From: an uncultured Ectothiorhodospiraceae bacterium
GTDB taxonomy: Bacteria > Pseudomonadota > Gammaproteobacteria > UBA6429 > Thiohalophilaceae
Length of the DNA stretch: 40,515 bases
NCBI GenBank assembly: GCA_947258695.1
Contig: CAMYJG010000026.1
Location: 1 to 40,515 of the forward strand
Direction of reading: 5' to 3'
The notes beneath the pieces are model-generated. The model was not told the origin of the DNA. It saw nothing but the letters and a program-made list of their open reading frames with translations, and searched no databases. Position 1 is the stretch's first letter. Each line of letters begins with the position of its first letter. A program made the translations under genes and the position numbers. This document shows positions 26,830 to 34,283 of the stretch, piece after piece.

Positions 26830-27066
26830 CTAGTGCTGGAGATTGATCGTCGCAATTTCAGGATCGCGATTTACAAAATGGATTGCGAGAAAGCCTTCTA
26901 ACCATTCTTCGGTTAAATTCTTGGTAAGAAATGGTCCCATTAAGTGTTGATTCCCAATAACTTTGTGTTTTGGACCAAGTAAATTTGGTTCATCTGCTTG
27001 GCGCATCACAACGTACCACCCATCTTGGTCATTAAAAATCCGAGAAGAATCAAAAGTAGAGTGCAT
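26830..27066 (-). CDS. Small protein of unknown function
   Basis: A 78-residue cytosolic protein. AGAGGGA seven bases before the ATG supports the start. The GWYVVMRQ near residue 16 and the MGPFLTK segment recall small gammaproteobacterial proteins of the DUF6316 kind, but this is a weak impression. No membrane segment, signal or metal motif is seen. It is convergent with EF-G2 and divergent from the DHH phosphoesterase. Confidence 0.65.
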   Translation of the reverse strand: MHSTFDSSRIFNDQDGWYVVMRQADEPNLLGPKHKVIGNQHLMGPFLTKNLTEEWLEGFLAIHFVNRDPEIATINLQH

Positions 27067-27281
27067 GGACTGTCCCTCTTAAAACATACATATTTAGTGT
27101 TAATATAGTAAAAAAACCAACAAAAACAGGGTCTATAACATAATTTAACATTCTTGCTAAAAATATATATTGGTGAAACTGAGTATTTTTTTATGGGGAA
27201 AACTACGTATTTTTTAACAGAGATATAGCGACAAAGAGCTATTTATGAAGACAAGTTAATCGCATGATCGTGTGAAGTAGC

Positions 27282-27290
27282 TGTTATACT
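27282..27290 (+). promoter_or_regulatory. Extended -10 promoter for DHH gene
   Basis: TG-T-TATACT is an extended -10 element 38 bases before the start codon. The -35 region is poor, which extended -10 promoters tolerate. Confidence 0.45.
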
Positions 27291-27328
27291 TAGCTTTTTT
27301 ATAGCCACGCTAGAAGAGTCAGAAATAA

Positions 27329-28288
27329 ATGAATTTTATTGATGTTTTCAATGGTGACGCGGATGGGATCTGTGCACTACACCAATTACGCTTAGCGAAG
27401 CCATTAGACAGCACATTGGTCACCGGGGTAAAGCGCGATATTAACTTGTTGAAAAAGGTACAGGCCAGGCAGGATGACTGCATAACGGTCCTGGATATTT
27501 CTCTGGATAAAAACCGAGATGGACTTTTAACTTGCCTCGATGCCGGTGCGAATGTGCAATATTTTGATCACCATTTTGCTGGCGATATTCCGCAGAATAA
27601 AAATTTAGAATCCTTTATCGATACCGATGCCAATATGTGTACCAGTTTATTGGTAAACCAATACCTGGATAGTCAGTATCTGCCATGGGCAGTGGTTGCG
27701 GCTTTTGGTGATAACCTGTTTGCTTCAGCAGAAGAAGCGGCTAAACCACTTAATTTATCGGCAGAACAATTAGAGCAGTTAAAGCTGCTGGGTACCTGTA
27801 TAAATTATAATGGCTATGGCTCTACTTTAGATGATCTTATTTTTACACCGGAAGCGTTGTATCAGAAAATTAAACCTTATAGCGATCCTTTTGATTTTAT
27901 TAATAATGAACCTGCCTATCAGACACTATTAGATGGTTATCGTGAGGATGTCAGAAATGCTGAGACATTAAAAGCAGCCTACCAGAGTGACAGCCACGCA
28001 TTATTTATACTGGAAAATGAAAAGTGGGCGAGAAGGGTGAGTGGTGTTTTTGCTAACCAACTTGCGCAAGAAAACCAGGCTCGTGCACATGCTATGTTAA
28101 CGAAAGGGGATAAGGGGAGTTTCGTTGTCAGCGTCCGTGCTCCACTCAATAATAAAACGGGTGCAGATGAGCTATGCCGGCAATTTGAAACCGGAGGGGG
28201 ACGCAAGGCAGCTGCGGGGATAAATTGTTTACCTGAAAATGAATATGAAAACTTTAAAGCCGCTTTTTTATCTTCTTTTAACCATTAA
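27329..28288 (+). CDS. DHH superfamily phosphoesterase
   Basis: A 319-residue protein of the DHH/DHHA1 superfamily. The N-terminal FNGDADG (8-13) and the DHH triad (Asp80-His81-His82, YFDHHFAGD) are metal ligands, and AAFGDN near 125 gives another Asp. The C-terminal DHHA1 domain ends with the GGGRKAAAG substrate-binding loop around 297-305. Superfamily members include RecJ nuclease, NrnA oligoribonuclease and c-di-AMP or pyrophosphate phosphatases. The size is close to NrnA-like enzymes, but substrate cannot be assigned. It ends two bases before the convergent small lipoprotein gene. Confidence 0.88.
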   Translation: MNFIDVFNGDADGICALHQLRLAKPLDSTLVTGVKRDINLLKKVQARQDDCITVLDISLDKNRDGLLTCLDAGANVQYFDHHFAGDIPQNKNLESFIDTDANMCTSLLVNQYLDSQYLPWAVVAAFGDNLFASAEEAAKPLNLSAEQLEQLKLLGTCINYNGYGSTLDDLIFTPEALYQKIKPYSDPFDFINNEPAYQTLLDGYREDVRNAETLKAAYQSDSHALFILENEKWARRVSGVFANQLAQENQARAHAMLTKGDKGSFVVSVRAPLNNKTGADELCRQFETGGGRKAAAGINCLPENEYENFKAAFLSSFNH

Positions 28289-28290
28289 CT

Positions 28291-28560
28291 TTATGGCCGA
28301 ACACATTCAAAATCTGTAGTACGCATTTTTTTCTGTGAATCATCATAAGATGCTTGTATTACAGTCTTAGTAATGCGTGGCACCTTGTTATATTTAGCAC
28401 AATGGCTTTCAGCTATTTGATAAGCCCTGGACTGTTTTTCTTTTACGATATTAGAAATTGTAATGCCGCCGGGTGATTTATTAGTGTATTTCATTTCAAT
28501 CTGAACAGTTGAACACGCGAAGAGCGAAAAAGAAGCCGTCATTATCAGTAATTTACGCAT
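28291..28560 (-). CDS. Small putative lipoprotein
   Basis: An 89-residue protein with a signal peptide and a lipobox LFAC (Cys16), so probably lipid-anchored in the envelope. The mature part is charged, with two Cys (SHCAKYNKVP and DFECVRP) that could form a disulfide, and short beta strands. The motif AESHCAKYNK is seen in several small gammaproteobacterial lipoproteins, but no function is known to me. It is convergent with the DHH gene. Confidence 0.72.
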   Translation of the reverse strand: MRKLLIMTASFSLFACSTVQIEMKYTNKSPGGITISNIVKEKQSRAYQIAESHCAKYNKVPRITKTVIQASYDDSQKKMRTTDFECVRP

Positions 28561-28726
28561 TATTTAAACCACCTTATCAAATCTATACCACTACTATATC
28601 CAGATAATTAAATTAATTTATGACTCTGATTATATTCGACTGGCTGGCGATTTGTAACTGAGATTAGAACAACTATACTTATTTACTCTCACCCCTCATT
28701 TTTTTACAATTTAAAGGAGGTGTATC

Positions 28727-29188
28727 ATGGCAATCGCATTAACATTACAAAAGTACCTTGCTGATAATGGCATCGCTTACGATCTTCTGCCTCATCGTCA
28801 CTCTTCTTCAAGCATGAGCTCAGCACAAGCAGCGCATATTCCAGGAAAACATCTCGCTAAATCGGTCATTCTTGAAGATGAAGATGGTTATTTAATGGCA
28901 GTGATACCGGCTACAGAACATCTGAAATTTCGCAAAGTAAATCATGCACTTAAGCGTCATCTCGGGATGGCAATTGAATCGGAATTAGAACCGTTATTTT
29001 CTGATTGTGAGCTGGGCGCTATTCCTGCTGTTGGAGATGCCTACTCAATGGAATCTATCGTTGATAATAAGTTTGAAAACTGCTCAGATGTTTATATTGA
29101 AGCTGGCGATCATGAAGAACTTGTTCATATATCGGGTAATTCATTTCGTAAATTAGTGAAAGACTCACATCACGCCTCAATCTGCTAG
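28727..29188 (+). CDS. YbaK/ProX-type aminoacyl-tRNA deacylase domain protein
   Basis: A 153-residue YbaK/EbsC family protein (aminoacyl-tRNA synthetase-associated domain). The PHRHSSSSMSSAQAAHIPGKHLAKSVIL segment contains the conserved Lys of the deacylase site, followed by VIPATEHLKFRKVN and the GAIPAVGDAY loop that forms the pocket wall. Such proteins hydrolyse mischarged tRNA such as Ala-tRNA(Pro) or Cys-tRNA(Pro); this one is a divergent member, so the tRNA is not assigned. A perfect Shine-Dalgarno (AAAGGAGGTG) precedes the ATG, and a strong terminator follows. Confidence 0.88.
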   Translation: MAIALTLQKYLADNGIAYDLLPHRHSSSSMSSAQAAHIPGKHLAKSVILEDEDGYLMAVIPATEHLKFRKVNHALKRHLGMAIESELEPLFSDCELGAIPAVGDAYSMESIVDNKFENCSDVYIEAGDHEELVHISGNSFRKLVKDSHHASIC

Positions 29189-29205
29189 ATTTAATCTTCA
29201 TAATT

Positions 29206-29237
29206 TAATCAGGAGAATTATTTCTCCTGATTTTTTT
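29206..29237 (+). terminator. Terminator after YbaK-like gene
   Basis: AATCAGGAGAA and TTCTCCTGATT form an 11-bp stem with a four-base loop, followed by a T-run. Confidence 0.92.
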
Positions 29238-29307
29238 GTGGAAAAGTCAGAACTAACTCCTTAAACAAAGGTCTCATTTTGAAATGTGCATGCGGCGCAA
29301 AGCCGTG

Positions 29308-29325
29308 TTGTGATTAATTTGTGAT
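29308..29325 (+). promoter_or_regulatory. Direct-repeat operator before response regulator
   Basis: Two identical TTGTGAT heptamers (29308-29314 and 29319-29325) are exactly 11 bases apart, the geometry of OmpR/PhoB-family binding sites. The site ends only 31 bases before the preferred start codon, so it probably overlaps the core promoter and would suit autoregulation. A longer array with the same core precedes the spondin gene. Confidence 0.5.
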
Positions 29326-29356
29326 AATTCAATGTTATGTTGACGGGATGTCTGAT

Positions 29357-30073
29357 ATGTCCAGAAAAAAAATATTAATCATCGAAGACCATATTGATTT
29401 GGCAAAGATTTTAACGCTGCATTTGTCTGATCTGGACTATGAGGTAAAACATGCAGATGATGGCCTCAAAGGTTTAAATCTCCTGGAAAATGAATCCTTC
29501 GACCTGGTGATACTAGACCTTATGTTGCCCGGTATGGATGGGCTTGAGATTTGTCGCCGGATACGTAATCAAAATAATTACACCCCGGTACTGATGTTAA
29601 CTTCAAAGTCGTCGGAAATCGATCGGGTTATAGGGCTGGAAATAGGGGCTGATGATTACGTAGCAAAACCGTTTAGTGTCAGGGAAGTGATGGCGAGAAT
29701 CAAAGCACTATTTCGCCGCGTAGAAGCCTTTTCAATTACTAATAATGCAAGAAAAGAACAAGATAATGTTGTCTATGGAAAACTGGAAGTTGATATTGAA
29801 AGCCATAAGGTTTCTGTAGCAGGTCGTTCAGTTGACCTAACCGCAAGGGAGTTTGAATTATTACATCACTTTGTTAAACGTCCTGGACGAGTTTATTCAC
29901 GAGCACAACTGCTTGACATGGTATGGGGCTATGGTCATGAAGGCTATGAGCATACAGTGAACTCCCACATAAATCGTTTACGGGCAAAAATTGAAAATGA
30001 TCCCACCAACCCGGAGTATATCCTGACAATCTGGGGAGTAGGGTATAAGTTTAATGACACAATGAGTTTATAA
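29357..30073 (+). CDS. OmpR/PhoB-family response regulator
   Basis: A DNA-binding response regulator of about 238 residues. The receiver domain has the acidic pair Glu10-Asp11, the phospho-acceptor Asp54 (VILDLMLPGMDG) and Lys104 (YVAKPF). The C-terminal winged helix (about 140-235) has LTAREFELLHHFVKRPGRVYSR and the recognition segment VNSHINRLRAKIE. Start choice: GTG 29321 falls inside the direct-repeat operator and is unlikely; ATG 29348 abuts its SD; ATG 29357 has GGGA at a proper eight-base distance. The cognate histidine kinase begins three bases after its stop. The stimulus is unknown. Confidence 0.93.
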   Translation: MSRKKILIIEDHIDLAKILTLHLSDLDYEVKHADDGLKGLNLLENESFDLVILDLMLPGMDGLEICRRIRNQNNYTPVLMLTSKSSEIDRVIGLEIGADDYVAKPFSVREVMARIKALFRRVEAFSITNNARKEQDNVVYGKLEVDIESHKVSVAGRSVDLTAREFELLHHFVKRPGRVYSRAQLLDMVWGYGHEGYEHTVNSHINRLRAKIENDPTNPEYILTIWGVGYKFNDTMSL

Positions 30074-30076
30074 TCT

Positions 30077-31549
30077 ATGTTTAGTCGTATTTCTACTCGC
30101 TTATTTATCACCCAGCTCTGCATACTGTTAACACTTTCCGCTATATTTATTGGCTTGTTTGTATATACCGCCCCGCTTTTTTTGCAGGAACTCAATCAGC
30201 GTCTCAATTTAGATTTGGCTGATAATATCGTCAAAGAAAAAAAGATGATTCTGAATAACAAGGTTAACCAAAAAGCATTAAAAGCTGTTTTGAATGGCAT
30301 GATGCTGGTTAACCCAAGCATTGAAATATACATTACCGATCCAGCAGGAAAAATTATGGCGTTTTCTGCACCTGAAGGCGCAGTAAAAAGAAAACAAATA
30401 TCAATAGAACCAATAAACGAATTTATTAGCAGCAAAACTCATCTACCGGTGTTGGGTGATGATCCACGTTCAACTGATGGATATAAAGCCTTTTCTGTTG
30501 CACCGATAAAAAATGGGAATAACTTAGAGGGTTATTTATATATTGTTTTAGGTGGAGAAAACTATGATTCAATTTTTAATTTTTTAGAATCGAGTTACTT
30601 GTTAAGAAGTTGGCTGGCTGCAATCGCTATTAGCCTGGTTATTGCATCGATACTTGCTTATTTCCTGTTTCGATACATCACCCGTCGAGTTTACATTTTA
30701 TCCGATGCGATAGAACAGTTTAAAAAAACAGATTTTACTACACCGGTTTCATTACCAGAGAGGTTTGATGGAATAACAGGGGATGAAATTGATCAACTGG
30801 GTTCTACTTTATTGCAAATGTCTGATCGCATTATACAGCAGGTAAAATTATTAAAGCACAATGATTCTTCACGGCGTGAGTTAATCGCCAATGTTTCGCA
30901 TGACCTACGGACGCCGTTAGCATCTTTACAAGGTTACCTGGAAACACTGTTGTTAAAAAAAGAGATTGTCTCGGATGATGAAGCGCAAGAGTATATAAAA
31001 ACAGCATTTGAAAATAGTCAGCGATTACAAAAACTAATTTCTGAATTATTTGAACTTGCCAGCCTGGAAAATAATGACGCAACGCTTCACTTTGAAGCTT
31101 TTTCAATGAGTGAGTTAGCGCAAGATGTCAGCCAAAAATTTAAGTTACATGCAAAAAATAAAGACATTACCATAGAAACTAAAATTCCTGAGAAACCCGT
31201 TTTTGTTTCTGCTGATATTGGTTTGATTCAACGGGTTTTAGAAAACCTGATTGATAACGCGATCAAGTACACACCGACAGGTGGCACTGTTGAAGTTATT
31301 CTTGGTACTGGTGAGTCATCGGTTGCCACCTTGATCCGTGATAGTGGCCAGGGTATTTCCGACGATGAAGCACAATTTATTTTTGACAGGTTTTACCGTG
31401 TAGAAAAACATCGGGACGAAGATGGTTCCGGACTTGGGTTGGCTATAGTTAAAAGAATTATGCAGCTTCATAACCGTTCAATCTCAGTGTCACCCGCTCC
31501 TGATAAAGGCACTGTTTTTTCATTTGATTTACCTTATGCGACGTTTTAA
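30077..31549 (+). CDS. Sensor histidine kinase
   Basis: A 490-residue inner-membrane kinase. Two membrane segments (about 9-32 and 178-198) flank a periplasmic sensor of roughly 145 residues that looks PAS-like (PSIEIYITDPAGKIMAFS). HAMP covers about 200-252, the dimerisation helix holds the phospho-acceptor His275 (ANVSHDLRTPL), and the catalytic domain shows N (LIDNAIKY), G1 (DSGQGIS), F and G2 (GSGLGLAIVK) boxes. All boxes are intact. It is co-transcribed with the regulator upstream. The signal is unknown; the extracytoplasmic sensor suggests an envelope or external cue. Confidence 0.94.
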   Translation: MFSRISTRLFITQLCILLTLSAIFIGLFVYTAPLFLQELNQRLNLDLADNIVKEKKMILNNKVNQKALKAVLNGMMLVNPSIEIYITDPAGKIMAFSAPEGAVKRKQISIEPINEFISSKTHLPVLGDDPRSTDGYKAFSVAPIKNGNNLEGYLYIVLGGENYDSIFNFLESSYLLRSWLAAIAISLVIASILAYFLFRYITRRVYILSDAIEQFKKTDFTTPVSLPERFDGITGDEIDQLGSTLLQMSDRIIQQVKLLKHNDSSRRELIANVSHDLRTPLASLQGYLETLLLKKEIVSDDEAQEYIKTAFENSQRLQKLISELFELASLENNDATLHFEAFSMSELAQDVSQKFKLHAKNKDITIETKIPEKPVFVSADIGLIQRVLENLIDNAIKYTPTGGTVEVILGTGESSVATLIRDSGQGISDDEAQFIFDRFYRVEKHRDEDGSGLGLAIVKRIMQLHNRSISVSPAPDKGTVFSFDLPYATF

Positions 31550-31575
31550 TTTGTGCAGAGTTCACAAATAATGGA

Positions 31576-31615
31576 TTGTGATAAATATGTGATAAATTCG
31601 TGACTTCACAGCGAC
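31576..31615 (+). promoter_or_regulatory. Four-unit direct-repeat operator before spondin gene
   Basis: The units TTGTGAT (31576), ATGTGAT (31587), TCGTGAC (31598) and a weaker CAGCGAC (31609) are spaced by exactly 11 bases, so the GTGA core recurs on one DNA face. The first unit is identical to the repeats in front of the response-regulator gene. The layout resembles a Pho box with GTGA in place of GTCA. It lies 60-100 bases before the start codon, suitable for activation. Confidence 0.55.
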
Positions 31616-31675
31616 AGTTATTGTTCATGCTGTCATTTCATAACTAAAGGTCAAAAAATACCAAGGAGATATGAA

Positions 31676-32252
31676 ATGAAAAACATAACTGGAACAATTG
31701 TTTTGCTTGCAATGGGAACCATGGGATCGTGTTCTGTCATGGCGAGTGATACGAATAAATATAGCGTTACAATTACAAATGCAACAGCGCATCATGTGAT
31801 TACTCCACCATTAATTGTGGTACACCATAAACGTTATAAATTATTTGAAGTTACTAAAGCAGCTAGTGAAGGTTTAGCAACACTCTGCACCGATTGTATA
31901 TGGTAACTCAGCAACTTATACCTTTAAGGCACCAAAAAGAGCACGGATTAGTATTGCCGGAATGTTAGCGACAACAAATGATGCTTTTGCTGGCGTATCC
32001 AGTGTGGCGTTACCACGTAAAAGTGTGACTTATATGGCGGCTACCTATGATGCCGGTTCAGAAGATAATAATGAGTTATGTATTGATATTCCGGGCCCAC
32101 CTTGTGGCGGAACTAATGCTAACATTGTAGGCGACGGCGAAGGTTTTGTAACTATTCATAACGGTGTGAGTGGGGTCGGTGATTTACAACCGTCTCACCT
32201 TGATTGGCGTGGTGCTACAGCTATTGTTACGATCAATCGTATTAGTGATTAA
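31676..32252 (+). pseudogene. Spondin-domain secreted protein, frameshifted
   Basis: Two adjoining frames together make one spondin-domain (Spond_N) protein. The first (31676-31906) has an AAGGAG ribosome binding site, a signal peptide (cleavage near VMASD), then NKYSVTITNATAHHVITPPLIVVHH and ASEGLATL, before shifting into CTDCIW-stop. The second frame, one base over, resumes at about 31878 with SAPIVYGNSATYTF, ISIAGMLATTNDAF and YDAGSEDNNEL, and ends ITINRISD at 32252. Family proteins I recall have about 20 more residues between GLATL and the resumed strand, so an out-of-frame deletion near 31878-31903 is likely. No slippery heptamer is seen. A sequencing or assembly error remains possible. 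Confidence 0.75.
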
Positions 32253-32273
32253 TAGGCGATAGTTGTTATAGGT

Positions 32274-32314
32274 AACCAGGTCAGATCGCACTAACTTTCT
32301 GACCTGGTTTTATT
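32274..32314 (+). terminator. Terminator after spondin gene
   Basis: AACCAGGTCAG (32274-32284) and CTGACCTGGTT (32299-32309) form an 11-bp stem, then TTTATT. Confidence 0.75.
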
Positions 32315-32331
32315 ATAAAGAAGGAAAGTGA

Positions 32332-33087
32332 ATGATGATGAAATATAGTCTTGTCTTATACCTGCTACTCTCGAATTCACTTTTTGCAGCAGATGCGATG
32401 AATTTGCAGTTTGAGAGTAGTAAGCAAAGAAATACCCTGATTGAATTGTATACCTCGGAAGGGTGTAGCAGTTGCCCGCCAGCTGAAGAATTTTTAAATA
32501 GCTTGAAAAATAAAAATGATCTGTGGGCTAAGTATGTACCGGTTGCTTTTCATGTTAATTACTGGGATTACATTGGCTGGAAAGATCCTTATGCCATGAA
32601 AAAATTTGGTCAGCGTCAGTCGCGATATGCGAAATTAAAACGTGCGTCTACTGTTTATACTCCTGCTTTTATGGTGAATGGGAATAGTTGGCGCAGGGGA
32701 ATATTTTCACGCTCGCTTCCTGAATCGCAGGCGGAAGTAGGGAAGTTAAAGGTGGCTATTAATGATAAAACGATAACAGCGAGCTTTAACCCAATACAAA
32801 AAAACCAATCATCGTTAAAATTAAATATTGCTGTTTTAGGAATGGGGTTAACCAGTCAAATTGAAAGAGGGGAGAATGAAGGAAGAACGGCCAGGCATGA
32901 ATTTGTCGTTGTTGGTTTTAATTCTTTCATTAATAACAATAATAAAACACATAAATGGAAATCAAAGCTACCAGCTTTGCACTATCCTGCGGCAGAAAAA
33001 TACGCTGTAGCCGTCTGGGTAAGTGAAATGAATAATCCGACCCCGATACAGGTGGTAGGTGGTTATATGCCTGGTTACACTAAGTAA
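32332..33087 (+). CDS. DUF1223 thioredoxin-like periplasmic protein
   Basis: A 251-residue protein with an N-terminal signal sequence (cleavage near LFAADA) and the DUF1223 hallmark TSEGCSSCPPAE, where Cys45-x2-Cys48 form a thioredoxin-like redox site. The following VAFHVNYWDYIGWKDPYA and RQSRYAKLKRASTVYTPAFMVNG segments, with a cis-Pro-like PAF, complete the fold. The second half is beta-rich. Function of the family is unproven; a periplasmic thiol-disulfide role is reasonable. AAGGAAAG precedes a run of three ATGs. The upstream terminator may separate it from the spondin gene. Confidence 0.88.
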   Translation: MMMKYSLVLYLLLSNSLFAADAMNLQFESSKQRNTLIELYTSEGCSSCPPAEEFLNSLKNKNDLWAKYVPVAFHVNYWDYIGWKDPYAMKKFGQRQSRYAKLKRASTVYTPAFMVNGNSWRRGIFSRSLPESQAEVGKLKVAINDKTITASFNPIQKNQSSLKLNIAVLGMGLTSQIERGENEGRTARHEFVVVGFNSFINNNNKTHKWKSKLPALHYPAAEKYAVAVWVSEMNNPTPIQVVGGYMPGYTK

Positions 33088-33095
33088 TAGCTTAT

Positions 33096-33554
33096 TTATA
33101 ATTCGCTCGGAGAAACAGACCAGGCAATGTGCCATGTTGTTGCTTCTTTCTCTAAACAAACCACGGTGCCAGTTTCAAAAGTTATCGCTGTTAAATAAGC
33201 GTCTTGTCCGGTTAGTTGGGTAATCAAATTAGGCACAAAAGGAAGGTGGCTGGCAATTAGAGTGTCTTTGTCCCAGCCATTAATTTCGGAAAGAATTACA
33301 GCGGGATCATCATTGGGATTAATATCTTGGTGAAGTTGGGGAATGATATCCGGAGACAGTGTTTCAAGCATAATTTCAGCAGTTTCTCGCGCCCGTTTCT
33401 TTTTGCTATGAAAAACCTGTTCGAAGCTAACGTTCGATTTTTGTAAATGCGCTGCAACCTGTTTAATTTTTAACTTGCCATTATCGGTTAAGCCGCGCTC
33501 AGGATCGACCTGGGGGGATAGAGCTTCTCCATGACGCATTAAATAAAGTTTCAT
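33096..33554 (-). CDS. sixA: Phosphohistidine phosphatase SixA
   Basis: A 152-residue histidine phosphatase. The phosphorylated His of the LMRHGEA motif (His8) is near the N-terminus, followed by the family RGLTDNGKLKIKQVA stretch, VFHSKKKRARETAEI (Arg of the pocket) and the second catalytic His in IASHLPFVP. SixA removes phosphate from phosphohistidine domains (ArcB HPt, phosphotransferase NPr in E. coli). It is the last gene of the grx-ppnP-sixA run, 19 bases after ppnP. Convergent with the DUF1223 gene, with only eight bases between. Confidence 0.92.
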   Translation of the reverse strand: MKLYLMRHGEALSPQVDPERGLTDNGKLKIKQVAAHLQKSNVSFEQVFHSKKKRARETAEIMLETLSPDIIPQLHQDINPNDDPAVILSEINGWDKDTLIASHLPFVPNLITQLTGQDAYLTAITFETGTVVCLEKEATTWHIAWSVSPSEL

Positions 33555-33573
33555 AGTAGTATTCTATTCAGGT

Positions 33574-33855
33574 CTATTCGTAGGTGCAAAGGTAAGCTGT
33601 GGCTATATCCACTTTTAGTTGAAATGTTTTATTCGCTTCAACGATAAAGCTATCACCCGGGTTAAATGTCTGCCACTCAGAAGCATCGGGTAACATGACG
33701 GTTAGCGAACCTGACACGACAGTCATGGTTTCTTTTTGTACCGTACTAAACTCATATTTCCCAGCTTCCATAACGCCAACGGTTGCAGGCAGGGTTGCTG
33801 TTTTAAAACCAATTGATTTTACCTTGCCATCAAAATATTCATTTGTTTCTAACAT
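33574..33855 (-). CDS. ppnP: Pyrimidine/purine nucleoside phosphorylase PpnP
   Basis: A 93-residue single-domain cupin formerly called DUF1255 or YaiE. The pattern [13 protein letters not shown] at the start and [33 protein letters not shown] through the middle, ending [18 protein letters not shown], is diagnostic and full length. The E. coli enzyme phosphorolyses several nucleosides to base and ribose 1-phosphate. It sits 20 bases after the glutaredoxin gene and 19 before sixA on the same strand, so all three are likely one operon. Confidence 0.95.
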   Translation of the reverse strand: MLETNEYFDGKVKSIGFKTATLPATVGVMEAGKYEFSTVQKETMTVVSGSLTVMLPDASEWQTFNPGDSFIVEANKTFQLKVDIATAYLCTYE

Positions 33856-33875
33856 GAGCTATCCTGTTTCTAAAT

Positions 33876-34133
33876 TTAAACGTTCATTAATTCGTCGAGT
33901 TCATCTTCCATGTGCATCTCTGTTAACTCGGTAAAACCACCAATCCATTTGCCATCAATCGTAATCTGTGGAACCATGCGAGCATGTTCAGTGACCTCAA
34001 GCATTTCTTTTAACAATTCTCTGTCTAAATCAATGCGCGCTTCATCAAAACCGATATTCCATTTCTTTAATAGTGTTTTAGTTTTGTCGCATATGGGACA
34101 AATACCTGTGCTATAAATTTTTACTCTGTTCAT
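33876..34133 (-). CDS. Glutaredoxin (GrxC-like)
   Basis: An 85-residue glutaredoxin with a dithiol active site Cys12-Pro-Ile-Cys15 (variant of CPYC), the cis-proline MVPQITI (Pro55), and the glutathione-contact IGGFTELTEM. It reduces protein disulfides and glutathione mixed disulfides with electrons from glutathione, which glutathione reductase (also in this window) regenerates. It is the first gene of the grx-ppnP-sixA run. The Ile in the active site in place of Tyr is a mild variation. Confidence 0.9.
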   Translation of the reverse strand: MNRVKIYSTGICPICDKTKTLLKKWNIGFDEARIDLDRELLKEMLEVTEHARMVPQITIDGKWIGGFTELTEMHMEDELDELMNV

Positions 34134-34283
34134 AATGATTAATTTAAATGCCCTGTTATTTAATTTCGATATGGCTGGAAATAGTTATTTTAATCGTAGT
34201 AGAGCGAAAATAAAATACTATTTTAAAAGTTGAGGAACTATTTGTAGTTTTAACTGAGATTTTACTAACTGGCAATTTTAACT

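Noticed and set aside
29321-29356. GTG at 29321 as the response-regulator start
   Set aside because: It lies inside the direct-repeat operator, has no ribosome binding site, and the extra residues are not typical of receiver domains.
31878-31903. Programmed ribosomal frameshift in the spondin gene
   Set aside because: No slippery heptamer or downstream pseudoknot is evident, and the missing fold segment points to a deletion.
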